In this document: positions 32,142 through 41,374 of the stretch, one piece after another | Position numbering within the stretch: the first letter of the stretch is position 1 | How the letters are laid out: the number at the start of each line of letters is the position of its first letter | From: Gordonia oryzae | GTDB taxonomy: Bacteria; Actinomycetota; Actinomycetes; Mycobacteriales; Mycobacteriaceae | DNA length: 64,000 nt | Direction: 5' to 3' | NCBI RefSeq assembly: GCF_003797185.1 | Contig: NZ_RKMH01000018.1 | Location: 1-64,000, forward strand | Position numbers and translations under genes: made by a program | The notes under the pieces: model-generated | The model's input: the letters and a program-made list of their open reading frames with translations, nothing else | Told to the model about the DNA's origin: nothing | Database searches by the model: none

Positions 32142-33023
32142 GTGAACACAGCCGCCCGGCCCGATGCATCCACACAGGTCCCCCGCGATCCCGCCACGAT
32201 GGCCCCACTCCCCGATCGTAAGACCGGAGCGCGGCACTTCGAGGCCGAGTATCGGGTCCGTACCGGCGACGTGGACCAACAGATGCGAGTACGGCTCGAT
32301 TCAGTCGCGCGGTACCTGCAGGACGTCGCCAACGACAACATCGAGGCCACCGACTTCGGCGACACCGATCCGTTCTGGATCGTGCGTCGCACCATCATCG
32401 ATGTCATCGTCCCGTTCTCCTGGCCCGCGTCGATCACCGCGCAGCGCTGGTGCGGCGCCCTGTCCACCCGCTGGACCAACATGCGGGTGCGCCTGACCGC
32501 CGACCACGAGACAAATCGCTTCAATCCTGATCCCCGCCCGGCCGGGCTCATCGAGACCGAGGCGTTCTGGATCAACGTCAACGATCTCGGGATGCCGTCA
32601 CGACTGTCCGACGATGCCTTCGAGATGCTCTCGTCGATGACCGACGAACACCGCCTGCGGTGGAAGTCGATGAATCCCCAGACCGCGCCCGCCGCGGAGA
32701 TTCTCGATGTGGAGGACCGTCCACATGTGTTGCGCAGCACCGATTTCGATCCGTTCAAGCACCTCAACAACGCCGCCTACCTCGAGGCTATCGAGGACGA
32801 GCTCGTCGAGCACCCCGATCTCATCGACGGTCCGCACCGGGTGGTCATCGAGTATCTGCGCCCGATCGTGCCGGGCACACCGATCACGCTGCGCCGCGTG
32901 CGCGAACCCAACCAGCTATTGGTGTGGATGATGGTGCCCGCAGACGACGACAGCCCGGACGAATTGCGGGTCGCAGCAACGGTGTCGGTGACGCGCGCAG
33001 CGTTCACTGACGACGCAGTGTGA
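32142..33023 (+). CDS. Acyl-ACP thioesterase (FatA-like double hot-dog)
   Basis: The 293-residue protein has two hot-dog halves: the first with FEAEYRVRTGDVDQQMRVRL and ARYLQDVANDNIEATDFGDT, the second with STDFDPFKHLNNAAYLEAIE, where FKHLNN is the conserved acyl-ACP thioesterase signature. It hydrolyses acyl thioesters; ACP as the carrier is inferred from the family. GTG at 32142 has GAGG 7 bases upstream; the GTG at 32118 has none. The 3' end overlaps the opposing secreted protein gene by 20 bases. Confidence 0.87.
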   Translation: MNTAARPDASTQVPRDPATMAPLPDRKTGARHFEAEYRVRTGDVDQQMRVRLDSVARYLQDVANDNIEATDFGDTDPFWIVRRTIIDVIVPFSWPASITAQRWCGALSTRWTNMRVRLTADHETNRFNPDPRPAGLIETEAFWINVNDLGMPSRLSDDAFEMLSSMTDEHRLRWKSMNPQTAPAAEILDVEDRPHVLRSTDFDPFKHLNNAAYLEAIEDELVEHPDLIDGPHRVVIEYLRPIVPGTPITLRRVREPNQLLVWMMVPADDDSPDELRVAATVSVTRAAFTDDAV

Positions 33024-33933
33024 TGACCTGACCGGTCTCCGAGGTTGCCAGCAGCTCCCCCGGCCGGCCGCGCACGACAGCGAGCGCGGTCAGAGGGTGG
33101 CCGACGCTCGAGGAACAGACACGATGGCCACGAAGGTCGACGAGGTGCACCTGGCCGGCGGCGGACGCGACTGCCAGCGTGGTCGAGTCGACGACAGCGA
33201 GGTCGTCAAGAATCGCGGGCACAGGAGCCGTCAGATCGGCGGCCGACGACGTATCCGCCGGATTGTCGATCGGCACCCGTAACACCCGGCCGGTGCTGCT
33301 CGTCGTCATCGTCAGGAACAGGTCATCACCGACGGCGATGAGCCCGTTCATCCCGGTACCGTTGATCACCGGTGTCGGTGCGAGATTGTGAGGGGCGCGC
33401 GCGGACCATTGTGTGTCGATCGAACCGTCCGCGCGCAACCGAAGCAGACCGAGTGCACCGTCGGCGACGAACACTGTCCCGTCGGACTCGACGACAAGTC
33501 CGTTGGGCATGCCGAGCCCCGTCGCGAACACTCGCGCGATCGGCTGTGCCGCACGCGGATCGAGGCGCACCACAGCTCCGGTGCGTGGCGCACCGGGGAT
33601 CATGTTGACCGTGGAATCGCCGGACGCGACGTACACCATCCCGTCGGGTCCCTGCCGGATCGAACCGGGCGCGGTTACCGCGATCGAGGCACGCAGCCGC
33701 CCTGAGTCGTCGTATCGCTCGACGACGTTGCGCAGCGTCCGGGATACCCACACCGATCCGTCGGCGACAAGCAGGTTTTCCGCCCATCCGTCGAGCCCGG
33801 GACTTGGCAGCCACGTCCGTGCCGAGTAGACCGGACAGGACGCGGCGTCGGCACCCGCGGGCGCCGCCCATCCCGCGGTCACCGCGACCAGCGCGGCTCC
33901 GAGAGCGATCATCGCCCGACTCATCACACGCAC
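33004..33933 (-). CDS. Secreted beta-propeller (SMP-30/gluconolactonase-like) protein
   Basis: The 309-residue protein has an export signal (RAMIALGAALVAVTAGWAAP, cleaved after AGADA) and propeller blades of the NHL/SMP-30 type: LVADGSVWVSRTLRNVVERY, IRQGPDGMVYVASGDSTVNM, GMPNGLVVESDGTVFVADGA. The NGLV and DG motifs fit metal-binding lactonase-like folds, but no catalytic residue can be assigned. GTG at 33933 has AAGGAG 6 bases upstream. It is convergent with the thioesterase gene. Confidence 0.75.
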   Translation of the reverse strand: MRVMSRAMIALGAALVAVTAGWAAPAGADAASCPVYSARTWLPSPGLDGWAENLLVADGSVWVSRTLRNVVERYDDSGRLRASIAVTAPGSIRQGPDGMVYVASGDSTVNMIPGAPRTGAVVRLDPRAAQPIARVFATGLGMPNGLVVESDGTVFVADGALGLLRLRADGSIDTQWSARAPHNLAPTPVINGTGMNGLIAVGDDLFLTMTTSSTGRVLRVPIDNPADTSSAADLTAPVPAILDDLAVVDSTTLAVASAAGQVHLVDLRGHRVCSSSVGHPLTALAVVRGRPGELLATSETGQVITLRRQ

Positions 33934-33953
33934 GTACTGCTCCTTCAGTCGCC

Positions 33954-34529
33954 CTACGAATACCCGCCGCTCAGTACCCAGTCCATCAGAGTCGTCGGCG
34001 CGGCGCACGGGTCAGCGGCAGCCGCGCCGCCCACCGGCTCGACCCAGAACGAGTAGATGCCGCGACTCGGTGCACGGGCGGTGACCCCACACGCCGTTGG
34101 GCGGCGCGGGTAGGTCGAGGTGAAGGCGGCCTGGCCGGCGATCTCCACGTTGGTGGTGGTATAGCCGAGCTTCTTCGCGGTGTCCTTCTCGACGGTGACG
34201 GTGCCCCACTCGAACCAGTTGAAGGTCACATACGCCGCCACCGGGCCGTCGACGTACCACCGGCAGTTCGCCCCGAAGAAGATGGCATCGGCGCCCGTAC
34301 CGCCGACCGCCTTGGCGATCTGGTCGGTGCGCAGGATCTGGCATTCCAGGGTGAGCTGATCGTACTGGTCGGTGTCGACGTTGCCGGACTGGTCTCCGCC
34401 CTGGGAGTTGGCCTGTGGCACCGACAACGGCGTTCCGTCCACCGATCGGGAGCATCCGGAGGCGACGACGGCCACCACCGCCACGATCAGCAGGACCAGG
34501 ACGGCGCGAAGCCGGTGGCGGCGCCTCAT
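33954..34529 (-). CDS. DUF3558 lipoprotein
   Basis: The 191-residue protein has a lipoprotein signal: RRRHRLRAVLVLLIVAVVAV followed by VASGC (lipid-attached Cys near residue 26). The mature part has the DUF3558 pattern: C (LECQILRTDQIAKAVGG), C (FGANCRWYVDG), C (TACGVTA) and C (ADPCAAPTTLMDWVLSG), probably two disulfides. DUF3558 is a mycolata family of unknown role. Its ATG overlaps the stop of the upstream S4-DUF3558 gene (ATGA), so both are translated together. Confidence 0.85.
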   Translation of the reverse strand: MRRRHRLRAVLVLLIVAVVAVVASGCSRSVDGTPLSVPQANSQGGDQSGNVDTDQYDQLTLECQILRTDQIAKAVGGTGADAIFFGANCRWYVDGPVAAYVTFNWFEWGTVTVEKDTAKKLGYTTTNVEIAGQAAFTSTYPRRPTACGVTARAPSRGIYSFWVEPVGGAAAADPCAAPTTLMDWVLSGGYS

Positions 34530-35431
34530 TTCGCACGCTCGATCGACATCGTCGACAGTTGATGTGCGGCGGTGCAGATCGCATCGGGGTCGGTCGGTGT
34601 GGTACCGGCGACGCCGGTCCCGGAACTGACCGACCATTCGAAGAAGTCCGCGCCGAACTGGATACCGATCTCGCAGATGCCCGGGTCGGAGGCGATGAAA
34701 CCCTTGTGCCCGTTGATGTCGATGTCCTTGATCGATTCCCGGGAGAGTTGCTCGGTGGCCCGCTCACGGCCGATGGGCGAGCCCCGGTACCAGTTGAACG
34801 AGGCCACCGCGCCGGTGCGACCGGGGCCCGAACTCCATTCGCACACAGACGGATTGTCGACGACGAGGGATAGGCCGCCGAAGTTGGTGATCTTGCCGAC
34901 CTCGTCGGTGGTGACGCCCCCACACTCCCCGAAGTACGGTCCACCGCCGGCCGGCCCCGGGGCCTGCGGTGTGTTGCGGGTCGGCGCAGAGGAGTCGTCG
35001 GAGTCCGACGAACACGCACCCAGGAGGACCAGGAGCACCGCGAGTACCGCGGTCAGTCCGAGAAAGCCTGCACCACCGCGGAATTTGTCGAGTTCGCGTC
35101 GTTCTCGCTTGGTGGGACGACCCGCCCCGCGATCCCGTCGCGGTTGGCTGGCCAGGATCTCGCGCGGTGGCGGTGGCGGGCTGTGGTCGATATAGCACTC
35201 GGCTGCTGCCGGCGCCGACACCCGCTTGCTGATCAGCTTGGTGACCTCGACGATGCGTTCCCGCCCGGCCAGGCGCACCTGCACGCGGTCGCCGACGGTG
35301 ACCTGCTGGGCGGGTTTGGCCGGGACGTCGTTGACGCGCACATGACCTCCGCGGCAGGCGGCACCGGCCGCCGATCGCGTCTTGGTGAGACGCACTGCCC
35401 AGATCCAGCTGTCGACGCGGGTGGACGCCAC
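34526..35431 (-). CDS. S4 RNA-binding domain fused to a DUF3558 lipoprotein
   Basis: The 301-residue frame starts at GTG 35431 (GGAGGG 6 bases upstream). Residues 1-70 are an S4 domain of the Hsp15 type (VASTRVDSWIWAVRLTKTRS, RGGHVRVNDVPAKPAQQVTV) and residues 71-118 are the usual basic tail (RGAGRPTKRERRELDKFRGG). The frame then continues into a hydrophobic helix and lipobox, GLTAVLAVLLVLLGAC (Cys140), and a DUF3558 domain with its Cys pattern (YFGECGG, SVCEWSSG, GICEIGI, DAICTAA). No ATG, GTG or TTG start for a separate lipoprotein is visible between the S4 tail and the helix. This is a true fusion or the loss of a stop between two genes. Confidence 0.75.
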   Translation of the reverse strand: MASTRVDSWIWAVRLTKTRSAAGAACRGGHVRVNDVPAKPAQQVTVGDRVQVRLAGRERIVEVTKLISKRVSAPAAAECYIDHSPPPPPREILASQPRRDRGAGRPTKRERRELDKFRGGAGFLGLTAVLAVLLVLLGACSSDSDDSSAPTRNTPQAPGPAGGGPYFGECGGVTTDEVGKITNFGGLSLVVDNPSVCEWSSGPGRTGAVASFNWYRGSPIGRERATEQLSRESIKDIDINGHKGFIASDPGICEIGIQFGADFFEWSVSSGTGVAGTTPTDPDAICTAAHQLSTMSIERAK

Positions 35432-35487
35432 GGTCAGCCCTCCCGTCGCGGACGGCGCACGGTCTCCCCCGGTGACATCGACCTGGC

Positions 35488-35682
35488 CTACTTCTGCCGG
35501 GTCAGCAGGTAGTAGCCACCGCCGATCGCCGCGAGCGCGAAGACGATGGCCAGCCATTCGATGCCACACACCCAGAGCAGCACGAAGATCGCGACGGCCG
35601 GGGACACGGCGACCAGACTCATCACCGGATGCTGCCGCACCACCTGACCGACGGCTTTGCTCTTGTTCGCATCGATGGCCAT
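35488..35682 (-). CDS. Small membrane protein
   Basis: This 64-residue protein has a polar start (MAIDANKSKAVGQVVRQHPV) and two membrane helices (MSLVAVSPAVAIFVLLWVCG and WLAIVFALAAIGGGYYLL). The ATG at 35682 follows AAGGAG by 11 bases; a GTG one codon earlier is an equal candidate. The next gene downstream, the S4 fusion, starts 57 bp later. The function is unknown. Confidence 0.7.
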   Translation of the reverse strand: MAIDANKSKAVGQVVRQHPVMSLVAVSPAVAIFVLLWVCGIEWLAIVFALAAIGGGYYLLTRQK

Positions 35683-35783
35683 CACGTCGGAGTCTCCTTG
35701 TCGGCGAGAGTTGCCGCATCCACTGTATCGAGCGGGAGGCACCGGCGGACGCGCCGTGCTGCTCCCACCGACGAGGAGAACCC

Positions 35784-37361
35784 TCAGTTGGCCGGGCTGA
35801 CCGTCGGGACGCCGCCGGAACTCTGCGTGACGCCGGAGTCGGCGCCGGTGTCCGTGCCCGCCGACGAGGTCGGCGCTGCCGACGGTGCGCTGGTTCGCGT
35901 CCCCGACGAACTGCTCGACTGCGACGACCGGCCGGTGCTCGACGTGATTGTGGTGCTCGACGTCGTCGTGCTCGGTGTGGTGCTCGACGAGGTGGTGTTC
36001 GAGCTCGACGAGGTGGTGCCGGTCTCATCATCGGCGACAGCGCTCCGCACGGCCCGTGCCGTGGTGGTCGTCGTCGCGGCCAACACCCGGGCCGACGACG
36101 TCGTCAGCGCAGGTGCGCTGCTCACATACGGCCCGAGCGGCGCCAGGCCGAACGGGAAGGTGATCCGCGGGACGGTGATGACCGGGATGACCTGGGAGGT
36201 GTCGAGACCACCGGTCACGATCTGCGGCGGCGCAGCCATGTTGGGGCGGGTCTCGCCGTTGATCGTCGCGGTGGGGTAGATCGTGATCGTCGACCCGAGC
36301 CAGTTCACGGTGATCGGCGCCGACAGTCCGTACTCACTCGTCAGCGCCAGCAGCGAGTCGCCGCCGAGGGACAGGCGGGCGATGTCCTTGCTCAGGGTTG
36401 GTGTCTTGCCGGCGAAGATGTCGGTGATCACCTTGCTGAAGACACCAGAGGGGTCGGTCAACACCGCCGACGGATCGGTCAACGCGAACTGCACCTGCGG
36501 GATCGACAGCGACTTGCCGGCTGCATCCAACTGTGTGAACCGGAAGTCAAAGGTACCCAGCACATTCGCGCATGCACCGACACCCTCGGCATAGGCAGCG
36601 GTGAGTCCGCCGTAGCAGCCGACGGTCTTGATGCCGGGAATCGCCAACCCGGTCGGCTTGGAGAGAATCACGATCGGGATGTCGTCGGTGGTCCACGCAT
36701 TGGCGATACCGACGAGCGCGAACGCGTATGCGGTTCGCCCGCCACTGGCGCCGGCTGTGGCAAGACTCACCGGTAGATAGGAGATCGCTGTCGCCTTACC
36801 GCCGGTGGAAGCCATCGCGAACTGGAAACCGTCGCCGATCACTGTGGCATGTCCGAGGGGGGTGGCGGCGTTGGGAAGGGAGCTGTCGATACCGAACAAG
36901 CCAAGGATCGTCTTGACGGCCTGGTTGTCGGCGATCGATTGAGCACCCTTATAGATGGCATCCGGCGTGAGCTCGAACTGACCCGGCATCACGATGGCGA
37001 TGCCCGTACCCGTGGATCCCGAACAATCGGCGCCGCCACTCGAGGCACCGGACCCGCAGGCCTGAATGCGCCACTGCTCGAGCGCCGCCTGCGATCCCTT
37101 GTTGTTGATCAGCACTGCGACAACATTGCCGATACCCGCCGCCGGATTGAGGGAGGTCATCGCATTCAATCCGCTGATGATGTCCTGAGTGCTGGCTGCC
37201 CGCGCCTGTCCCTCGCCCATACTCACACCGAGTCCGATGGCCAGCACAGACAACAGCGTGACCACCGCAACCCCAAAGCGCCGGCGGCGTGGTGGCCGCG
37301 AGCTCGGCGGGGAAATACGTTCTGGGCGCGCGGTTTCGCGGCGGGTCAGCACATCGGCCAT
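35784..37361 (-). CDS. Secreted hypothetical protein with Ser/Thr-rich tail
   Basis: The 525-residue protein has an Arg-rich start and signal peptide (VAVVTLLSVLAIGLGVSMGE ending GQARA), a body of about 370 residues with several Cys (RIQACGSGASSGGADCSGST, TVGCYGGLTAAYAEGVGACA), and a low-complexity S/T-rich tail (about 420-525) that resembles wall-spanning or O-mannosylated regions. I recognise no catalytic domain. ATG 37361 has AGGAG 9 bases upstream. The gene belongs to a mycolata-type family of exported proteins. Confidence 0.7.
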   Translation of the reverse strand: MADVLTRRETARPERISPPSSRPPRRRRFGVAVVTLLSVLAIGLGVSMGEGQARAASTQDIISGLNAMTSLNPAAGIGNVVAVLINNKGSQAALEQWRIQACGSGASSGGADCSGSTGTGIAIVMPGQFELTPDAIYKGAQSIADNQAVKTILGLFGIDSSLPNAATPLGHATVIGDGFQFAMASTGGKATAISYLPVSLATAGASGGRTAYAFALVGIANAWTTDDIPIVILSKPTGLAIPGIKTVGCYGGLTAAYAEGVGACANVLGTFDFRFTQLDAAGKSLSIPQVQFALTDPSAVLTDPSGVFSKVITDIFAGKTPTLSKDIARLSLGGDSLLALTSEYGLSAPITVNWLGSTITIYPTATINGETRPNMAAPPQIVTGGLDTSQVIPVITVPRITFPFGLAPLGPYVSSAPALTTSSARVLAATTTTTARAVRSAVADDETGTTSSSSNTTSSSTTPSTTTSSTTITSSTGRSSQSSSSSGTRTSAPSAAPTSSAGTDTGADSGVTQSSGGVPTVSPAN

Positions 37362-37516
37362 GGTGTCCAACTCCTGGTTCCTGAAGAGAAGCTGAGACAG
37401 TAAACCACGGCTAACCCGAACTGCGCACCCAATTCATCATCAGGCGAAAGCGTCCGCACGCGGCGGTCGCCTCGTGCGCGTTCCGGCCGGCCCCTCCGAC
37501 AACGGTTACCGCGTCG

Positions 37517-37554
37517 TTGTATGCGTAGGTACACCTTGTATGCGCAGATACACC
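37517..37554. repeat. Tandem 19-bp dyad repeat upstream of the secreted protein gene
   Basis: TTGTATGCGTAGGTACACC (37517-37535) and TTGTATGCGCAGATACACC (37536-37554) abut and differ at two positions. Each has arms TGTAT and (A/G)TACA around a 6-base centre. They lie 156 bp before the start of the gene at 37361 on the minus strand and may bind a dimeric regulator. The rest of 37362-37730 has no gene I can support. Confidence 0.65.
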
Positions 37555-37730
37555 GCACGTCCGCACTTCTCCTCGCCGGTGTGTGTCCCGACGGAGCCGA
37601 CCCCGCCCTCGCCATCTCTGCCACCGCCGACGGATGGAGAGTGGGCCGAATCGGGTGCCGATTGATGGGCGTGGGCACCGGATGCCGATCGGCGCAGGGA
37701 GCATCGAGGTCTGGACCACCGTGGGGAACG

Positions 37731-39392
37731 TCACCACCGATCCCGGTCGAGCCTCTCCCCCTCGGCTCCCGCGTCAGCGGCACAACCGAAACCGACGACC
37801 CATCGACCGTCGGACAACTCGACCCGACCCAGCATCATCGGCTCGGGCAGGGCGGCGAGGAACTCGCCCAGTGCTGAGGGGGAGAGTACCCACCGCTCTC
37901 CGTGAATCGACTTGCCGCACTCCGGGTCTCGGATGAGACCCGGCTTTGGGGGAACGGTGTCGAGCTTCACCAGCCGATAGTTCGATGCGGTGCGCACCTC
38001 CCCCGCCCACCGGGCACCGCGCCCGGACAGCTCGTGGGTGAGCGGGCCGCCCCGCATATGCGCACCGAAGACCGCCACTTCCACACCGCCGGCGTGCGAT
38101 TCCGGCCACGCTGCGCGCGGCACGCAATCACCCCCGAACCGGCGGGCGAGATCCATGATCGCCGCATCGCGATGCGCCTTGGCCAACAGCGTGATCCCGA
38201 ATTGCGCTGTACTGCCGTCCGGCTCGGCGATCGTACCGGCGGGCACGGCGACCGCACAAAGGTCGAGGAGGTTGCAGAAATTGGTGTAGGTTCCCATCCG
38301 CGAGTTGACGCCGACCGGATCGGCGGACACCTCGTCGATCCGGGGGTGGAGCGGCGCCGTCGGCACCATCAACGCATCGGCGTCAGCCCACTCGCGCATT
38401 GCCCGCTCCTGCAGTTCGGCCAGTCGACGGCGCGCCCGCAGCAGGTCGACGGCGCTGAACCGATCGGCGGCGGCGATGATCGCCGCAACCGTCGGATCGA
38501 CGCCCGCGGCCACCGGATCGGCGAGCCCGAAGAGGAATTCCCCCACCGCGTCGTATCGCTGGGCAACGAGTGCGTCATCGTAGAGCAGTGTGGCGGCGGC
38601 GAGGAAGGCCGAGAGATCGATGGTCTTCACTCGGAAACCGGCGTCCTCGGCGCGTGCGACCGCCTCGGCGAAGGCGCTCCGCCACGCCGAGTCGAGCTCG
38701 GGAAGTTGTTCCGGGACGGCGAGTACCGGCGTCTCGGGTGCCGCGAAGTCAATGTGCCCACCGAACGGCCGGGGGCCGCGCGCGTCGGCCATGGCAGCCA
38801 TCGCCCGATCGGCGGTATCGAGGTCGGCGGCAAAGATCGTCACGACGTCGTACTCGGCGCAGGCCGGCACCACACCGGCAGTGGAGACCACGCCCACCGT
38901 CGGCTTGACCCCGACGATGCCCTGAAGCGCCGCGGGCACCCGGCCCGACCCGGCGGTGTCGGTGCCGATCGCGATGTCGGCGAACCCCAACGCCACGGCG
39001 ACCGCAGAGCCGGAGCTCGATCCACCGGAGATCCGTTCGGGCCGCCGCGAATCCCGCACCACTGCATAGGGACTACGCGTTCCGACCAGTCCGGTCGCGA
39101 ACTGGTCGAGGTTGGTCTTGCCGATCACCACCGCACCCGCCGCGCGCAACGCGGCGACCGCCGGGCTATCGGTGTCGGGGGTGTAGGCGTAGCCGGGACA
39201 CGCTGCGGTCGTGGGCACACCGGCGACGTCGACGTTGTCCTTGACCGCCAGCACCATTCCGGCCAGCGGCCCGCCCGCGGCGAGCGACTCCGCGTACTCG
39301 GCGGCGACGTTCGATTGCGGGCGCAGCGTGATGAAGACCTCCGGGCGGTCGGCCTCGGCGATATGTGCGTAGAGATCGTCGATGCGTGTCAT
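37731..39392 (-). CDS. atzF: Allophanate hydrolase
   Basis: The 553-residue protein has an amidase-signature domain (residues 1-430) with the Ser-cisSer-Lys triad: Lys in MVLAVKDNVDVAGVPTTAAC, Ser in RISGGSSSGSAVAVALGFAD and IGTDTAGSGRVPAAL. The C-terminal domain (VEVAVFGAHMRGGPLTHELS to the end) is the one found in AtzF-type enzymes. It turns allophanate into ammonia and carbon dioxide. Its ATG overlaps the stop of the carboxyltransferase gene, placing it last in the nitrogen operon. Confidence 0.92.
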   Translation of the reverse strand: MTRIDDLYAHIAEADRPEVFITLRPQSNVAAEYAESLAAGGPLAGMVLAVKDNVDVAGVPTTAACPGYAYTPDTDSPAVAALRAAGAVVIGKTNLDQFATGLVGTRSPYAVVRDSRRPERISGGSSSGSAVAVALGFADIAIGTDTAGSGRVPAALQGIVGVKPTVGVVSTAGVVPACAEYDVVTIFAADLDTADRAMAAMADARGPRPFGGHIDFAAPETPVLAVPEQLPELDSAWRSAFAEAVARAEDAGFRVKTIDLSAFLAAATLLYDDALVAQRYDAVGEFLFGLADPVAAGVDPTVAAIIAAADRFSAVDLLRARRRLAELQERAMREWADADALMVPTAPLHPRIDEVSADPVGVNSRMGTYTNFCNLLDLCAVAVPAGTIAEPDGSTAQFGITLLAKAHRDAAIMDLARRFGGDCVPRAAWPESHAGGVEVAVFGAHMRGGPLTHELSGRGARWAGEVRTASNYRLVKLDTVPPKPGLIRDPECGKSIHGERWVLSPSALGEFLAALPEPMMLGRVELSDGRWVVGFGCAADAGAEGERLDRDRW

Positions 39393-41374
39393 GCGGCGAA
39401 CTCTCCTCCCTGCGACCAGCGTTCACGTTCCGCGGCGCGCGCACTCTCCATTGCTCCGCGGGTGGCGTCAATCTCGTCGGCGTGCGCGTCGAGGAATTGT
39501 TGGTGTGCCGATAGGGAGAACATACCGTCGGTGATGCGGACGGAGTCGCCGCGGCCCGCGGCGACGTCGGCGCGCATGTCGAGAAGTTCCTCGGCGCTCA
39601 CCGGATACCAGCGAATACGGTCGAAGAAGCGCAGCAACCACGGGTGCTCGGGATCGAACCCGGGTGTGGTCTGCGGGTGGCGGTGATTCCACACCTGGGT
39701 GGTGCGGCCGACGAACTGGTAGCCGCCGGGGCCCTCCATCCCATAGATGCAGAGGTAGGCACCACCGATGCCGACGGCATTCTCCGGGGTCCAGGTACGC
39801 GCCGGATTGTATTTGGTGGTCACCAGCCGATGACGCGGGTCCAGCGGAACCGCCACGGGTGCACCGAGATACACGTCGCCCAGACCGAGCACCAGGTACT
39901 CGGCATCGAAGACGATGCGGTGGACGTCGTCGACGGAGTCGAGCCCGTTCATCCGTCGGATGAACTCGATGTTCCACGGGCACCACGGCGCATCCGACCG
40001 TACGCCGAGCATGTACCGCTCGATGGCCTCGCGGGTCGCCGGATCGTCCCACGACAAAGGCAGATCCACCACACGACTCGGCACCACGAGGTCGTCGGCG
40101 GGCGGGAGTTGCGCCTCGCATTCGCTCAGCCACTGCAACATCGAGGTCTGAGACCAGACATCTGGGTCGGCCTTGACCTGCAACGAACGAATGCCCGGGG
40201 TGAGGTCGATGAGCCCACGCGGCTGCTCGTCGGCGATGCGTTCGCTCAGCGCGTGCACGCGGGCCCGCAGCTCCAGATCCAGTCGCATGTCGCCATATTC
40301 GACCAAGATGTTGTCATCACCGCTGCGCCGGTAGGTCACCTCGGTGGTGCCGTCGGCGGTGGTCGTACGACCGAGAATGCCGTGATCGGCGTCCCCGCCG
40401 GTGGACAGCACGTGCGGGAAACTCGCGCGGCGGTCGCGACCCAGCGACGACGGCGACGCCGCCGCCTCCGAGCGCACCGCCACGAAGCGGACCGTGTCGC
40501 CGGGCTTGAGCTGCCCGAGCTTCCATCGTTCGGCGCCGACCACGGTGACCGGGCAGACGAACCCGCCCAACGATGGGCCGTCGGGCCCGAGCAGGATCGG
40601 GGTGTCCCCGGTGAAGTCCAGTGCGCCCACCGAATACGCGTTGTCGTGGATATTGGACGGGTGCAGGCCGGCTTCGCCGCCGTCGCTGCGCGCCCACCGT
40701 GGTTGGGGACCGATCAGACGGATGCCGGTGCGATCGGAATTGAAATGCACCTCGTAGGCGGTCGACATCAGGTCGTCGATGTCGGCGGTGGTGAAGAACT
40801 CCGGCGCGGAGTGCGGACCGACGGTCACCGCGAGTTCCCACGAATTGGTCAGCGCGGGGATCTCATCGGTGAGGATACGGGTGATCACTCCCGATCCGGC
40901 GGACCCGATCGTCAGTGAGTCGCCGTCGGCGAGGGTCCGTCCGTCCTTGCCTCCGAATCGTCCCATGGTGAAGGTGGATCGACTGCCGAGGTACTCCTCG
41001 ACGTCGATGCCGCCGGCAATTGCGACATACACTCGCATGCCCACCGCCCCGACGACCCCGATGTCGAGGACCTGTCCGGCCTCCAGATGCAGCGGAACCC
41101 ATTGCGCAGCAGGTGTTCCGTCGATGGAGATACTCGCCGGCGCACCGGTCACGGCGACAACGGCGGGTTCGTCGACGCGCAGTCGGGGGCCGGCCATCGT
41201 GGCTTCGAGACCGGCAGCCGAGTCGGGGTTGCCGACCGCTTGATTGGCCAGCCGGAACGACAGATCGTCCATCGGCCCCGACGGCGGCACCCCGACCTTC
41301 CAGTAGCCGGTGCGACCGGGCCAGTCCTGCACGGTGGTGAATGGTCCAGCCCGCAGGATCTCGCACGCGGTCAT
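39389..41374 (-). CDS. Carboxyltransferase subunit of urea/guanidine carboxylase (no BC or BCCP domain)
   Basis: The 661-residue protein has the KipA-like half (RAGPFTTVQDWPGRTGYWKV, RLANQAVGNPDSAAGLEATM, GPDGPSLGGFVCPVTVVGAE) and then the KipI-like half (YGDMRLDLELRARVHALSER, PWCPWNIEFIRRMNGL, PGGYQFVGRTTQVWNHRH). In urea carboxylase these follow a biotin carboxylase and precede a biotin carrier. Both are missing: the chain starts directly with the carboxyltransferase and ends at ERERWSQGGEFAA, where the carrier normally follows. Carboxylase and carrier must come from elsewhere if the enzyme works. It is coupled on both sides by ATGA overlaps. Confidence 0.88.
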   Translation of the reverse strand: MTACEILRAGPFTTVQDWPGRTGYWKVGVPPSGPMDDLSFRLANQAVGNPDSAAGLEATMAGPRLRVDEPAVVAVTGAPASISIDGTPAAQWVPLHLEAGQVLDIGVVGAVGMRVYVAIAGGIDVEEYLGSRSTFTMGRFGGKDGRTLADGDSLTIGSAGSGVITRILTDEIPALTNSWELAVTVGPHSAPEFFTTADIDDLMSTAYEVHFNSDRTGIRLIGPQPRWARSDGGEAGLHPSNIHDNAYSVGALDFTGDTPILLGPDGPSLGGFVCPVTVVGAERWKLGQLKPGDTVRFVAVRSEAAASPSSLGRDRRASFPHVLSTGGDADHGILGRTTTADGTTEVTYRRSGDDNILVEYGDMRLDLELRARVHALSERIADEQPRGLIDLTPGIRSLQVKADPDVWSQTSMLQWLSECEAQLPPADDLVVPSRVVDLPLSWDDPATREAIERYMLGVRSDAPWCPWNIEFIRRMNGLDSVDDVHRIVFDAEYLVLGLGDVYLGAPVAVPLDPRHRLVTTKYNPARTWTPENAVGIGGAYLCIYGMEGPGGYQFVGRTTQVWNHRHPQTTPGFDPEHPWLLRFFDRIRWYPVSAEELLDMRADVAAGRGDSVRITDGMFSLSAHQQFLDAHADEIDATRGAMESARAAERERWSQGGEFAA

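Noticed and set aside
37411-37737. 108-residue minus-strand frame in the dyad spacer
   Set aside because: It is composed of Arg/Thr-rich sequence with no ribosome binding site and contains the tandem operator-like repeats.
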